From Candidatus Viadribacter manganicus (GTDB lineage: Bacteria > Pseudomonadota > Alphaproteobacteria > Caulobacterales > Aquidulcibacteraceae), in contig NZ_CP013244.1 of the NCBI RefSeq assembly GCF_001679665.1, forward strand, positions 2,116,980-2,180,979: a stretch of DNA of 64,000 nt, read 5' to 3'. How positions within the stretch are numbered: position 1 is the first letter of the stretch; every line of letters starts with the position of its first letter. The notes below the pieces were generated by a model that did not search any database, was not told the origin of the DNA, and was given only the letters and a program-made list of their open reading frames with translations. Shown here one piece after another: positions 39,475 through 48,021 of this stretch. A program made the position numbers and the translations under genes.

Positions 39475-39869
39475 TCGGCGTCTTCCAGCAGCTTATCCAT
39501 GTGATCGTCGCTGAGGCCGAAGTGGTGTCCCACTTCGTGCACCAGCACGTGCGCGACGAGTTCGCGAAGATCGACGTCGCCGCGTTCGATCCACTCATCG
39601 AGAATGGCGCGGCGATAGAGAAAAACCATAGGCGGGTTTGGCGACGCGTCCATGATCGAGCGCTGGGTGAGGTCGTCGCCCGAATAGAGCCCAGTGAGTT
39701 CGAACGGGTCGTCGATGCCGAGTTCGGCGAGGATGTCGTCGTCGGCGAGGTCCTCGACGCGGATCAGGACGTCGCCGGCAAGGTCCCGGAACCTGGAGGG
39801 AAGCTCGGCCCAGGCTTGGCGCGCCAGGCGCTCGAATTCGTCCAGCGAGGTCGGGAGGATGGGGCTCAT
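39471..39869 (-). CDS. Small zincin-type metallopeptidase family protein
   Basis: A 132-residue cytoplasmic protein with the zinc-binding pattern VHEVGHHFGLSDD near residue 111, as in the minimal metallopeptidase family (PF06262, MMP-like). The N-terminal part, LDEFERLARQAWAELPSRFR, is also typical. Such proteins are predicted peptidases whose substrates are unknown; some are encoded by toxin-free stand-alone genes as here. The neighbouring genes give no functional clue. Confidence 0.88.
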   Translation of the reverse strand: MSPILPTSLDEFERLARQAWAELPSRFRDLAGDVLIRVEDLADDDILAELGIDDPFELTGLYSGDDLTQRSIMDASPNPPMVFLYRRAILDEWIERGDVDLRELVAHVLVHEVGHHFGLSDDHMDKLLEDAD

Positions 39870-39973
39870 CGCCGTTACCTAGGTGGCGTCGGGGCGCTGG
39901 GCGAGGCTGAAAATAGTAAGTTGACGCCCCCGTCATTTTTGTTGCGCGGCCGTGGCCCTTCGATTAGTGTGAA

Positions 39974-39987
39974 TTGATCCAAATCAA
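39974..39987. promoter_or_regulatory. Perfect FNR/FixK box
   Basis: TTGATCCAAATCAA matches the FNR/FixK consensus TTGAT-N4-ATCAA at all ten defined positions, 45 bases before the start of the ferritin-like gene. A 7-bp hairpin, ACCCACG/CGTGGGT, sits at 39990-40010 between box and ribosome-binding site. The distance to the ATG is short for a class II activator site, so repression or an upstream start is also possible. Confidence 0.65.
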
Positions 39988-40031
39988 AGACCCACGCGAA
40001 GTCCGTGGGTCCACACGGGAGAGACGACGAG

Positions 40032-41192
40032 ATGGCCGACTCCGCCGCCCCTATCCGCCAAATCACCAAGGACGAGGTCTACGACGCCGTTCCGCCGACC
40101 GATTTCAGCCAAATGCTGGAAATCGATCGTCACCTGAACCGCTCGACCGCGTTCGATAAGATCATCTCAGCGACCCACGATCACTTCTGGGATCCGCTCG
40201 ACACCAAATACATCGACTTCAAAGACGACTTCGATCCGGACACCACCGACTTCATCCCCGACGTGATGATTCCGGCGCTGCTGACCGATTACGTCTCGAA
40301 CCACTTTGCCGACAAACCGGCCGATCGCATTCGCTTCAAGAGCCAGGTCGGCCGCTGGGTCATGAGCTCGATTCTGCACGGTGAGCAGGGCGCGCTGAAC
40401 CTCTCCGCTTCGCTCTGCCACGTGCTGCGCGATCCGGGCGCGCAGGAATACGCCGCCAACCAAACGCGCGAAGAAGGCCGTCATGTCACGGCGTTCGCGA
40501 AATACATCATCGCGCGCTGGGGCTCGCCGCTGCCGTGCGGCACGGTGCTCGCGGGTCTCTTGCAAGAGATCGTGCACGCGCCGGAGGTCTATAAGAAGAT
40601 TATCGGCATGCAGATGCTGGTCGAAGGCCTCGCCATGGGCGCCTTCGCGACGATCTTCAAAGAGTGGAACGATCCGCTGGTGAAGCGTCTGACGCAGCTC
40701 GTCATGACCGACGAAGCGTTCCACCATAAGTTCGGAAAGATCTGGGCTGACCGCACGATCCCGAAATTGTCGGCGGAAGAGCATGAGATCGTTGAGAACT
40801 GGGCGGCGCATTGCTTCCAGACGCTGCTGTTCAACCTCGTCGCGCCGCACCAGATGACCGCGATCTACGCGCAGTTCGGCTTGGATCCGGACAAGGTGAT
40901 GCAGGGCTTCCAAGAAGTCGCCACCGACGAAGCGCGCCGCGAGCACATGAAGGAAGGCACCAACATCTTCCGCGTGTTGGTCAAGACCCTGTGGAACGCC
41001 GGCATCATCACCGATCGGACCAAGAGTTTCTATGCGATGTACATCGACTTTGATGAGTTCAAGGCCGAAGGTGATGAGATGGTTGGCGATGCGATTGCCG
41101 ACGAAGGCATCCAATATCTTAAGACGATCAATTTCGGCATCAATGCCGGCGCGCTGAACGATGTGAAGGCCGCCGCGGTCGCTGCCGAGTAA
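40032..41192 (+). CDS. Ferritin-like (R2-type) di-iron protein
   Basis: A 386-residue helical protein starting at 40032 with GGGAG upstream. A complete di-iron ligand set can be read: Glu118 (HGEQG), Glu148 and His151 (EEGRH), Glu199 (VEGLAMGAF), Glu228 and His231 (DEAFH), that is E, ExxH, E, ExxH as in ferritin-like oxidases and oxygenases. It is longer than ferritin and lacks ribonucleotide reductase R2 features such as the radical Tyr context. Substrate unknown. A perfect FNR/FixK box upstream ties expression to oxygen, which suits an oxygen-using di-iron centre. A strong terminator follows. Confidence 0.82.
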   Translation: MADSAAPIRQITKDEVYDAVPPTDFSQMLEIDRHLNRSTAFDKIISATHDHFWDPLDTKYIDFKDDFDPDTTDFIPDVMIPALLTDYVSNHFADKPADRIRFKSQVGRWVMSSILHGEQGALNLSASLCHVLRDPGAQEYAANQTREEGRHVTAFAKYIIARWGSPLPCGTVLAGLLQEIVHAPEVYKKIIGMQMLVEGLAMGAFATIFKEWNDPLVKRLTQLVMTDEAFHHKFGKIWADRTIPKLSAEEHEIVENWAAHCFQTLLFNLVAPHQMTAIYAQFGLDPDKVMQGFQEVATDEARREHMKEGTNIFRVLVKTLWNAGIITDRTKSFYAMYIDFDEFKAEGDEMVGDAIADEGIQYLKTINFGINAGALNDVKAAAVAAE

Positions 41193-41215
41193 GCGAAACT
41201 CAATACGAAACTCCA

Positions 41216-41249
41216 ACGCCCCGCTATCATAGCGGGGCGTTTTGTTTTC
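41216..41249 (+). terminator. Rho-independent terminator after the ferritin-like gene
   Basis: ACGCCCCGCTA (41216-41226) and TAGCGGGGCGT (41230-41240) form a perfect 11-bp stem with a 3-base loop, followed by TTTGTTTT. It lies 23 bases after the stop codon. Confidence 0.93.
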
Positions 41250-41265
41250 TGGCGAGGGGCCGGTC

Positions 41266-42285
41266 GTGCAGCACAAGATGGGCCGCGGCGATCTTTTGGA
41301 CGTGCGCGGCGAACTGATCGAACGCGGCTGGGCGAGCGAAGAGGTGCGCCGCTACAAACGCGCCGCTGTGCGTGCGCATCCATTGCGGACGAAAGAGTGG
41401 GATTATTATTGCGTGCTGGCAGGTGATTACGGCTTGGCCGTCACCGTCGCGGACAATGATTATCTCGGCTTTCTGGGCGTCACTTGGTTTGATTTTCGCG
41501 CACGTAAGTATGTGAGCGAAGACGTGTTGGCGCCGTTTCCGATGGGCAAGATGCGTATGCCGGAAAGTGCGGACGCGGGCGATGTGCGCGTGGCGCACGG
41601 CAAACTCGAAATTCGCTACACGCATGTCGTGGGCGCAAGGCGCGTCGAGGTACGCGCGCCGGCGTTCGATAAGGGGCGGGGGCTGGAGGCTGATTTGCTT
41701 TTGGCGCAGCCGCCGATGGATCGGATGGTGATTGCGACGCCGTTCGCGGGCGCGCCGCGCTCGTTTTACTACAATCAGAAGATCAATTGCTTGCGCGCCG
41801 ATGGCGCGGTGATCGTTGGCGGTGAGCGTTTTGCGTTTTGCCCCGACGAAGCGCTCGGCGTACTCGATTGGGGTCGCGGCGCTTGGACGTACGACAACAC
41901 TTGGTATTGGGGTTCGGCGTCGGGCTTCGTCGATGGGCGCGTGTTTGGCTTCAATATCGGCTACGGCTTTGGCGACACCTCGGCGGCGACTGAGAGCATG
42001 TTGTTCGTCGATGGCCGGGCGCACAAATTGGAACGGGTGACGTTTCATTTGCCGGAGGGCGCGCCGGATTCAGCGCCGTGGCGCTTCACCAGTAGCGATA
42101 ACCGCTTTGAATTGACGTTTGAGCCGGTCTTGGATCGCGCGTCGGCGGCGTCTTTGGGGCCGATCAAGTCCGATCAGCATCAGGTGTTCGGCCGCTTTAG
42201 TGGGAATGTTGTGTTGGATGACGGCGAGACGCTTGCAATCAAGGACCTCCTCGGCTTTGCCGAGAAGGTCCACAATCGTTGGTGA
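41266..42285 (+). CDS. DUF2804 family protein
   Basis: A protein of about 339 residues matching the DUF2804 family: WDYYCVLAGDYGLAVTVADN near the start, then YNQKINCLRADGAV, VLDWGRGAWTYDNTWYWGSA and GFNIGYGFGDTSAATES. Trp/Tyr-rich strands suggest a lipocalin-like double barrel that may bind a lipid-like ligand; the function is unknown. The start is uncertain: GTG 41266 has AGGGG well spaced upstream, ATG 41278 is four codons further in, and TTG 41242 would lie inside the terminator tail. Ends 3 bases before a convergent lipoprotein gene. Confidence 0.85.
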   Translation: MQHKMGRGDLLDVRGELIERGWASEEVRRYKRAAVRAHPLRTKEWDYYCVLAGDYGLAVTVADNDYLGFLGVTWFDFRARKYVSEDVLAPFPMGKMRMPESADAGDVRVAHGKLEIRYTHVVGARRVEVRAPAFDKGRGLEADLLLAQPPMDRMVIATPFAGAPRSFYYNQKINCLRADGAVIVGGERFAFCPDEALGVLDWGRGAWTYDNTWYWGSASGFVDGRVFGFNIGYGFGDTSAATESMLFVDGRAHKLERVTFHLPEGAPDSAPWRFTSSDNRFELTFEPVLDRASAASLGPIKSDQHQVFGRFSGNVVLDDGETLAIKDLLGFAEKVHNRW

Positions 42286-42288
42286 GCG

Positions 42289-43077
42289 TTAGCCGCGCGG
42301 CGCGGGCGCCGGGGCTTGTTGCGGCGTCGGCGAGGCGCCTGTGACGCTATCGAGCTGCTCCATGTTCTGACCGACTTGCTCGGCGACCGCTTGCGGGTCG
42401 ATCAGCTGATAGCCGGCCGGTACGCCGAAGAGGGTGGCGTCTTGATCGCCGCGTTGCAGCGATGTGGCTTCCCAGAGCGTTGCGCCGCTGTCGGAGACGC
42501 GAAGCACGATGCCATCGTCGGTGATGCAGGCCGTGCGTTCGACACCCGGCGCCGGGGCTTGGCGCGGCGTCCATTCGTGGCCGCTTTCGCCGGCGACTTC
42601 GCATCTGCCTGTCGAGCGGGCGTTGTCCGCACCGAGCGCCGCCCATGCGGTTTCGAGTGGTTGCGGCGCGTCTGCATCCTCGATGCGAACGGCGACGCCG
42701 AGGACTTGCGGTGTTGGCGCTTGAACGGTCGTTGCTGGCGCTGGGGTCGTTGTTGCGCCCTGCGGCGCGGTCGTCGTCGGCGCTGCTTGCGCGGTTGGCG
42801 CCGGCATCTGCGCGGTTGGGTTGAGCACGTAGGCGGCGTTGGTCGATTCATCGAACACGATCGTCGCGTTGCCGGTGTTGGGGAGTACGGTCTCGACGCG
42901 CATGCGCGGGCCATTGCGGTAGATCACGGTATGCACCGGCGCGCCGCCGGTGGCGGACGCGGTCGAGCCCTCGATGCGATATGAGGTTTCGTTGAATTCG
43001 GGGTAGGTCGGCGCGCCGATGCCGCAGGCGGAAAGCATCGCGGCGGCGGCCGCGGCCAACAGGAAACTCTTGCGCAT
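42289..43077 (-). CDS. Putative lipoprotein with Pro/Thr-rich linker
   Basis: A 262-residue lipoprotein (MRKSFLLAAAAAAMLSACG, lipobox LSAC). An N-terminal domain (FNETSYRIEGSTASATG, VHTVIYRNGPRMRVETVLPN, ATIVFDESTNAAYVLNP) looks like the lipid-binding half barrels of DUF4412-type proteins. A linker of Ala/Pro/Thr at residues 90-125 leads to a C-terminal domain (DGIVLRVSDSGATLWEATSL) that repeats the same kind of fold. The similarity is structural impression only; I do not assign a family. Divergent from mmcB. Confidence 0.7.
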   Translation of the reverse strand: MRKSFLLAAAAAAMLSACGIGAPTYPEFNETSYRIEGSTASATGGAPVHTVIYRNGPRMRVETVLPNTGNATIVFDESTNAAYVLNPTAQMPAPTAQAAPTTTAPQGATTTPAPATTVQAPTPQVLGVAVRIEDADAPQPLETAWAALGADNARSTGRCEVAGESGHEWTPRQAPAPGVERTACITDDGIVLRVSDSGATLWEATSLQRGDQDATLFGVPAGYQLIDPQAVAEQVGQNMEQLDSVTGASPTPQQAPAPAPRG

Positions 43078-43174
43078 GGAAATCTTCCTTCTCTCGATGG
43101 CGGGCGAACGCCGGCGCTACCGCCGCAGTTCCGGGCCGCTTGTTCCGCTGCGGGCTGAGTGAGAGAATGTGCAT

Positions 43175-43606
43175 ATGGATGAAGGGCTTCCAGCTTCGCG
43201 CCCAGATGTGACGGCGGCGTTGGCGCGCGGCGTTACGCGGATGCTGGTGGAACGCGGGCTCGCGCCGATCCTGGAAGTTCCGCTCGCCAACGGGCGTCGC
43301 GCTGATGTGATGGCGCTGACGCCGCAAGGTGAGATCTGGATCGTTGAGACCAAATCGTGCCTCGAAGATTATGCGTGCGACTCCAAGTGGCCGGACTACG
43401 TTGAATATTGTGATCGCTTTTTCTTCGGTGTGACCGAGAGCTTTCCGCGCGAGATCATCCCGGAAGAATGCGGCCTTGTCGTCGCTGACGGATTCGGCGG
43501 CGCGATCCTGCGTGATGCGCCTGTCCGGCAACTGGTCGCGGCGCGGCGAAAGGCGGTGACGCTGCTGTTTGCCCGACTCGCTGCGCTGCGTGCGGCAGAG
43601 TTTTAA
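43175..43606 (+). CDS. mmcB: MmcB-family DNA repair nuclease-like protein
   Basis: A 143-residue protein of the MmcB family, with the PD-(D/E)xK nuclease core visible as GRRADVMAL and IWIVETKSCLEDY (Asp, then Glu-x-Lys). In Caulobacter, mmcB is an SOS gene needed for mitomycin C resistance. Here I find no canonical alphaproteobacterial LexA box (GTTC-N7-GTTC); two GTTC at 43128 and 43142 are 10 bases apart, so SOS control is unproven. Start chosen at ATG 43175; GTG 43169 is possible. It converges with the DUF1254 gene in a 4-base overlap. Confidence 0.88.
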   Translation: MDEGLPASRPDVTAALARGVTRMLVERGLAPILEVPLANGRRADVMALTPQGEIWIVETKSCLEDYACDSKWPDYVEYCDRFFFGVTESFPREIIPEECGLVVADGFGGAILRDAPVRQLVAARRKAVTLLFARLAALRAAEF

Positions 43607-44127
43607 TTGCTGAGCTGCGCGACGCTGGTGCAAACATCTTCGGAGGCGACGCGCGCAGCAGCTTCGTATGTGTTCGGCGTTGGCGCGAGGCGGCGGATCA
43701 GAGCGATGCCGCGGGTGCTAGGGCTTTCAACAACCATCGAAGCGCCTTCCGGATGCGCCACGCCTTTGCGGACAAGCGTGATCTCTGCCCCGTAGTGAGC
43801 CTCGCGATCATCGATGACGAAGAAATTGTCGCTATTGGCGCCGTAGAGCGAGAGTGACCAATAATCGTCCCACGGCGTTGCGGTGATGATGACTGGGCCT
43901 TCGCTCAAATCGAACACGCACGCTGAGTAAGCGAAATCTGGCGAGGGGCGCACGATCTGGCGCGACTCAGCGGTGACGCGGCCCGTGGTGCGCCAGACGT
44001 TTTCGCCACCCGTGCCGATACGCTCCATGGCGACATTCATCAGCACGCGCGGCACGGCAATGATGACCGCGAAGTGGATGAGCACAGCTATGACCAGCGC
44101 GCCCAGAATATATTTGCCCCAGCTCAT
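43603..44127 (-). CDS. DUF1254-domain membrane-anchored protein
   Basis: A 174-residue protein with one N-terminal membrane helix (YILGALVIAVLIHFAVIIAV) and a periplasmic domain of the DUF1254 type: SPDFAYSACVFDLSEGPVII, WDDYWSLSLYGANSDNFFVI, ALIRRLAP. Its ATG overlaps the stop of the DUF1214 gene by 4 bases, so the two are translated together. In many bacteria DUF1254 and DUF1214 are halves of one large secreted protein; here they are two short membrane-bound proteins, probably acting as a pair. Function unknown. Confidence 0.87.
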   Translation of the reverse strand: MSWGKYILGALVIAVLIHFAVIIAVPRVLMNVAMERIGTGGENVWRTTGRVTAESRQIVRPSPDFAYSACVFDLSEGPVIITATPWDDYWSLSLYGANSDNFFVIDDREAHYGAEITLVRKGVAHPEGASMVVESPSTRGIALIRRLAPTPNTYEAAARVASEDVCTSVAQLSN

Positions 44128-44708
44128 GGCGCATCTCCCGCGCAGGAGATTGTCGTCAGCACCGGCAATGCGTCCTTGCTCGGACGGAAATCGCGCTGCG
44201 GATTGTAGACGCGCAGCATGATGATGAAGCCGCGCCGCGCTTCGCGCGAAGAAATCCAATGCGTTGCGTCTCCGCGCACGGGCGAGATGCGAACCGCCCA
44301 CGGCGCGTCGTTGCCGGCGCGCGACGCATCCAGCGAATGAGCGTTGTCGGTGTTCTGGGCGAGGAAGTTGTCGTCGGCGTAGAGCGTCACTGACCACCAG
44401 CGCGCATCAAGGGGCCGGCCATTGAGTTCGTAGACGCAGCCTTCATCGAGCGCGCGGCCTTGCTCGTCCTGATACATCGAGAAGTAGACGGCCTCGCGCG
44501 CGCTGAGCGCAAGAAGGCCATCGCGGGCGATGATGGCGCGGGTGTAGGGGCCAGCCGCCGTTGAGCCGGCCGCGCGGCTGAACACCCAATGTCCGTAGTG
44601 TTCCGTGAATGTGGACGCGCCGAAATGTAATGTCGCCCAGGCCGAGGCCAGGCCGAGCAGCACACCGGCGACGATCGCCGCAATCCAAATCAATATCTGC
44701 CGCAGCAT
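44124..44708 (-). CDS. DUF1214-domain membrane-anchored protein
   Basis: A 194-residue protein with an N-terminal membrane helix (ILIWIAAIVAGVLLGLASAW) and a DUF1214 domain: REAVYFSMYQDEQGRALDEG, then LNGRPLDARWWSVTLYADDN and IMLRVYNPQRDF. DUF1214 is the C-terminal domain of the larger DUF1254-DUF1214 proteins. It is the first gene of the two-gene unit and lies 20 bases downstream of bolA on the same strand, so bolA may be part of the transcript. Confidence 0.87.
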   Translation of the reverse strand: MLRQILIWIAAIVAGVLLGLASAWATLHFGASTFTEHYGHWVFSRAAGSTAAGPYTRAIIARDGLLALSAREAVYFSMYQDEQGRALDEGCVYELNGRPLDARWWSVTLYADDNFLAQNTDNAHSLDASRAGNDAPWAVRISPVRGDATHWISSREARRGFIIMLRVYNPQRDFRPSKDALPVLTTISCAGDAP

Positions 44709-44728
44709 CTCGCTCCCCGCCCGCGAAC

Positions 44729-45019
44729 TTATGCTCCAGCCGCTTCCTTTAGGTCGAGCGTAAGCGCGTGCAAGCCTGTGTCGAATTCTTCACGAAGCGC
44801 ATCATAAACCAAGCGTTGACGCGCCACGCGGGAAAGACCCTGGAACGCGGCGGCGTGCATCGAAAGATGGTAGTGGGTTTCCCCACCCGGACGCGCGCCG
44901 GCATGGCCCGCGTGCTGGCTCGATTGATCCGTCAAGACAAAGTGAACGGGGGAAAAAAGTTCGCGAAGCTGCGTTTCTATACGCGAAGCCCTCGAAAGTT
45001 GCGTTTTGTGCTCTGTCAA
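44729..45019 (-). CDS. bolA: BolA family protein
   Basis: A 96-residue BolA protein, which works with monothiol glutaredoxins in iron-sulfur handling and can influence cell shape. The pattern IETQLRELFSPVHFVLTDQS, then HAGHAGARPGGETHYHLSMH and GLSRVARQRLVYDAL fits BolA; the His and Cys-free loop matches the BolA1/3 type. It is divergent from the J-domain gene by 43 bases, the usual alphaproteobacterial arrangement at the head of the cobS-cobT region. Confidence 0.95.
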   Translation of the reverse strand: MTEHKTQLSRASRIETQLRELFSPVHFVLTDQSSQHAGHAGARPGGETHYHLSMHAAAFQGLSRVARQRLVYDALREEFDTGLHALTLDLKEAAGA

Positions 45020-45062
45020 TTCCTTGTCCGCTTAACCTCTGGCGCCCATAATCGTCGATCCG

Positions 45063-45686
45063 ATGGCAGATACGTTTTCCTACCGTCCAAAGTTCGTGGA
45101 CATTCGCGTCAAGAAGGCCGGCAAGGCCGGCGCCGCGAAGGCTGAGCCCGAACCGGCTGATCGTCCGTGCGATCATATAGGGTGTAAAAGCCCTGGGCTC
45201 CATCGCGCGCCGAAAAGCCGCGATCGCGCCAATGAGTTTTGGCAGTTCTGCGCCCAGCATGCAGCCGAGTACAACAAGCGCTGGAATTACTTCGAGGGCA
45301 TGTCCGAGGCCGAGAAGGCCGACTTCCATAAGAAGGAAGAAACCGGTCATCGCCCGACGTGGACCTTCCGTGGCGGACGGGGCGACCGGCTCGCCGCTGC
45401 GGGTCGTGGCAAACTTAGCGGGGCAGGCGATCCGCTTGGCATGTTCGGCGGTGACCCAGGGGCCGCGCCGACGAAAGCACGCCGCCGCCTGACTAAGCTT
45501 CAAAGTTTGGCGCTCGAGGCGATGCAGCTGGAAGAGAACGCCACCGGGCCGCAGATCCGCGCCCGCTACGCTGAACTGGTGAAACGTTGGCACCCGGATT
45601 CCAACGGCGGTGATCGCGGGGCCGAGCAAGAACTGCAAAAGGCCCTCAAGGCCTATCAGACACTCAAGGCCGGAGGCCTCGTTTAG
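45063..45686 (+). CDS. J-domain (DnaJ-like) protein
   Basis: A 207-residue protein with a C-terminal J-domain (residues about 150-207) with the HPD tripeptide in RWHPDSNGGDRGAEQELQ; J-domains stimulate DnaK ATPase. The N-terminal part has a possible Cys/His metal site (CDHIGCKSPGLHRAP, FCAQHAAEYNKRWNYF) and is shared by alphaproteobacterial proteins found next to cobS. The gene reads toward cobS with an 82-base gap. Its partner substrates are unknown; help with assembly of the CobST complex is only a guess from neighbourhood. Confidence 0.92.
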   Translation: MADTFSYRPKFVDIRVKKAGKAGAAKAEPEPADRPCDHIGCKSPGLHRAPKSRDRANEFWQFCAQHAAEYNKRWNYFEGMSEAEKADFHKKEETGHRPTWTFRGGRGDRLAAAGRGKLSGAGDPLGMFGGDPGAAPTKARRRLTKLQSLALEAMQLEENATGPQIRARYAELVKRWHPDSNGGDRGAEQELQKALKAYQTLKAGGLV

Positions 45687-45768
45687 TCCTTCGTCATTTA
45701 GCCGCTTTTCCTCGCGTGCCGCGGCGCGTTAAGCTGGCGTGCGAACCTTCCCGAGGCTTTTTCCGAAT

Positions 45769-46752
45769 ATGACTGCTGCTGACGATCTCCTCTCCGCCAA
45801 GCCGGACAAGACGGTGTCTGCCCGTGAGTTTGGCGTTGAAAGCGACATGAAGGTGCCGGCCTTCTCGAAGAAGACCGAGTACGTGCCGGAAGTGGATCCC
45901 GCTTACCGCTTCGATCCGCAGACGACGTTGGCGATCCTCGCGGGCTTTGCTCACAATCGGCGGGTGATGGTTCAGGGCTATCACGGCACCGGCAAGTCCA
46001 CGCACGTGGAGCAGGTGGCGGCGCGGCTGAACTGGCCGATGGTGCGGATCAATTTGGACAGTCACGTTTCGCGTATCGATCTCGTCGGCAAGGACGCGAT
46101 CGTGCTGAAGGACGGCAAGCAGATAACCGAGTTTCGCGAAGGCATGCTGCCATGGGCGCTGCAGCGCCCGGTCGCGATCTGCTTCGATGAATATGACGCC
46201 GGCCGCCCAGACGTGATGTTCGTCATTCAGCGCGTGCTGGAAGCGAGCGGCAAGCTGACGCTGCTCGACCAGAACCGCGTCATCAGCGCCAATCCGTTTT
46301 TCCGTCTGTTCTCGACGACGAATACGATCGGCTTGGGCGACACGACCGGGCTTTATCACGGCACGCAGCAGATCAACCAAGGCCAGATGGACCGCTGGTC
46401 GATCGTGACCACGCTGAACTATCTCGATCATGACGCCGAAGCGGAAATCGTGATCGCCAAGGCGCCGACCTACAACACGCCAGAAGGCAAGCGCACGATC
46501 ATGGCGATGGTGCGCGTTGCGGATATGACGCGCAATGCGTTCATGAACGGCGACATCTCAACCGTGATGAGCCCGCGCACCGTGATCACCTGGGCGCAGA
46601 ACGCCGAGATTTTCGGCGATGTTGGCCTCGCATTCCGGATGACGTTTCTGAACAAGTGCGATGAACTGGAGCGACCGACTGTGGCCGAGTTCTACCAGCG
46701 CGCCTTTGGCGCGGATCTGCCTGAGGCGGCGACGCGGGTGAAGGTGGCTTAA
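45769..46752 (+). CDS. cobS: Aerobic cobaltochelatase subunit CobS
   Basis: A 327-residue MoxR-type AAA+ ATPase. Walker A is GYHGTGKST at residues 70-78, Walker B is [11 protein letters not shown], and the sensor region includes [20 protein letters not shown]. With CobT and CobN it inserts cobalt into hydrogenobyrinic acid a,c-diamide. The start [16 protein letters not shown] at 45769 is preferred over an upstream in-frame ATG at 45739. cobN is not in the window. It is followed immediately by an unrelated secreted-protein gene rather than by cobT. Confidence 0.96.
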   Translation: MTAADDLLSAKPDKTVSAREFGVESDMKVPAFSKKTEYVPEVDPAYRFDPQTTLAILAGFAHNRRVMVQGYHGTGKSTHVEQVAARLNWPMVRINLDSHVSRIDLVGKDAIVLKDGKQITEFREGMLPWALQRPVAICFDEYDAGRPDVMFVIQRVLEASGKLTLLDQNRVISANPFFRLFSTTNTIGLGDTTGLYHGTQQINQGQMDRWSIVTTLNYLDHDAEAEIVIAKAPTYNTPEGKRTIMAMVRVADMTRNAFMNGDISTVMSPRTVITWAQNAEIFGDVGLAFRMTFLNKCDELERPTVAEFYQRAFGADLPEAATRVKVA

Positions 46753-47484
46753 TTGCGCTGGGCCATCACCGCGCTTTTGGCGTTGGTGTTGATGGCGCCC
46801 AGTGCTTCCTCATGCAGCATGGCGCCTGTCTTTCAAGATGGCGGACGCTATGTCGGCGGTGATCTGACTACGCAAATCGCCGAGACCGCCGAGACGATCC
46901 AAATCGTGCGCGCCGTGCATCGCATGCCGATCGGTGTGGCGCCGGGCGATATGGTGATCTATTCGTTTCAATTCGAAGTGGTAGCGACATTGGCGCATCC
47001 GGCCGCACTTTGGCCGTGGGATCGCCGGACGGCGCCTGGCGCATTTTCATTGGATGGTTTCGAGCGAATCCGTTCGGTACCGACGCCCGATGGCAATCGT
47101 ACGCAGGACGCCGTTGAGATCTGGCTCCCGCGCGATGCGGTCGATCGGCCTGGAACGTTGGATGGCTACTCGCACCTTCACGCTCCGGGTCCGGTGCATT
47201 TGAACGGGTCGTCTTGTGGATGGCCCATGCATATCGAACTCGGCGAAGAATTCGTGGTGCTTCGCCAGGCCAGCGGCGCGCTGTACGCGTTCGAGAGTTT
47301 TGCGAATCTTGATCTCGTAGAAGAAGGCGCTCGGCCTTTGCTTATTGCGTTCGCCTACAATGCCCTTTCTCAGGTGATCGATACGAACCCGGCGCCGCCG
47401 CTGGTTCGAATTGAGTCGCGCGACGATCCTTTCCTCGTTCGCCTGCGGGCTGCGCTTGCGAACGAGGAAAGGCTGCTGCGGTAA
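46753..47484 (+). CDS. Secreted protein of unknown function between cobS and cobT
   Basis: A 243-residue protein starting at a TTG directly after the cobS stop codon, so translated by coupling. A signal peptide (MRWAITALLALVLMAPSASS) is followed by a Cys and a mainly beta domain with conserved-looking Trp and His motifs (LAHPAALWPWDRRT, GYSHLHAPGPVHLNGSSCGW). I recognise no family. It converges with the LprI-like gene, with no gap. Its position breaks the usual cobS-cobT pair, suggesting an insertion event in this lineage. Confidence 0.7.
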   Translation: MRWAITALLALVLMAPSASSCSMAPVFQDGGRYVGGDLTTQIAETAETIQIVRAVHRMPIGVAPGDMVIYSFQFEVVATLAHPAALWPWDRRTAPGAFSLDGFERIRSVPTPDGNRTQDAVEIWLPRDAVDRPGTLDGYSHLHAPGPVHLNGSSCGWPMHIELGEEFVVLRQASGALYAFESFANLDLVEEGARPLLIAFAYNALSQVIDTNPAPPLVRIESRDDPFLVRLRAALANEERLLR

Positions 47485-47904
47485 CTAGCGCGCCGCGAGC
47501 ACTTGCTCGGCTTCGCGCAATTCTTCGCTGCGATCGTTGATCTGTTCGACGAGGCAGCCTCGAACCAACGCGTCATAGCCGCGTGCGCCATTATCTTGCT
47601 GGGTCAGGTATTGGCACTCGGCGTCGCGGTGCGTGATCCAAGCGCGTTCACTGGCGCGCAGAGCCGCTTCTTGGCTGTACCAGCCACGGAAGCGGCGATC
47701 GCTTCGGTCATCGGCGCGCGCGTCGGCGATACGTCGCTGATAAACCTGGTTGAGACGGCGGTCGGCGTTGGCGAGTTCCTGCGCGCTCGCGGGGCCGAAT
47801 TCATCGTCGCGGTCGCGGCCGCCACGGCGGTCTTGAGCGCTTGCAATGGTGATGGCGCCGCCGAGTAGCGCGACCGCGAATAGCGTTGACATGACTTTGC
47901 GCAT
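47485..47904 (-). CDS. LprI/DUF1311-like secreted protein
   Basis: A 139-residue secreted protein starting MRKVMSTLFAVALLGGAITI at 47904, with signal cleavage after ASAQ. The LprI pattern (PF07007) is clear: ELANADRRLNQVYQRRI, then RASERAWITHRDAECQYL, DALVRGCLVEQINDRSEEL, with the paired Cys and the Trp. It may inhibit lysozyme or act in envelope defence; not tested in this group. The frame stays open upstream to 48720, antisense to cobT, but the family begins only at 47904. Confidence 0.8.
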   Translation of the reverse strand: MRKVMSTLFAVALLGGAITIASAQDRRGGRDRDDEFGPASAQELANADRRLNQVYQRRIADARADDRSDRRFRGWYSQEAALRASERAWITHRDAECQYLTQQDNGARGYDALVRGCLVEQINDRSEELREAEQVLAAR

Positions 47905-48021
47905 GTTGGTCTCCTTCACCCGGCTAACGCGAAGGCATGGGCGCCGTTCCAGATGTTGAGCGGTGGTAATTTGCGCCGGCTGCTGTTCCCGTGGCGTGCA
48001 TAACCGAGTATTTAGAAGGCC

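Noticed and set aside
40167..41276. 369-codon frame antisense to the ferritin-like gene
   Set aside because: The plus-strand protein has a full set of di-iron ligands and normal codon use; the antisense product has no recognisable domain.
43128..43145. LexA-like GTTC repeat before mmcB
   Set aside because: The two GTTC are separated by 10 bases, not the 7 of the alphaproteobacterial SOS box.
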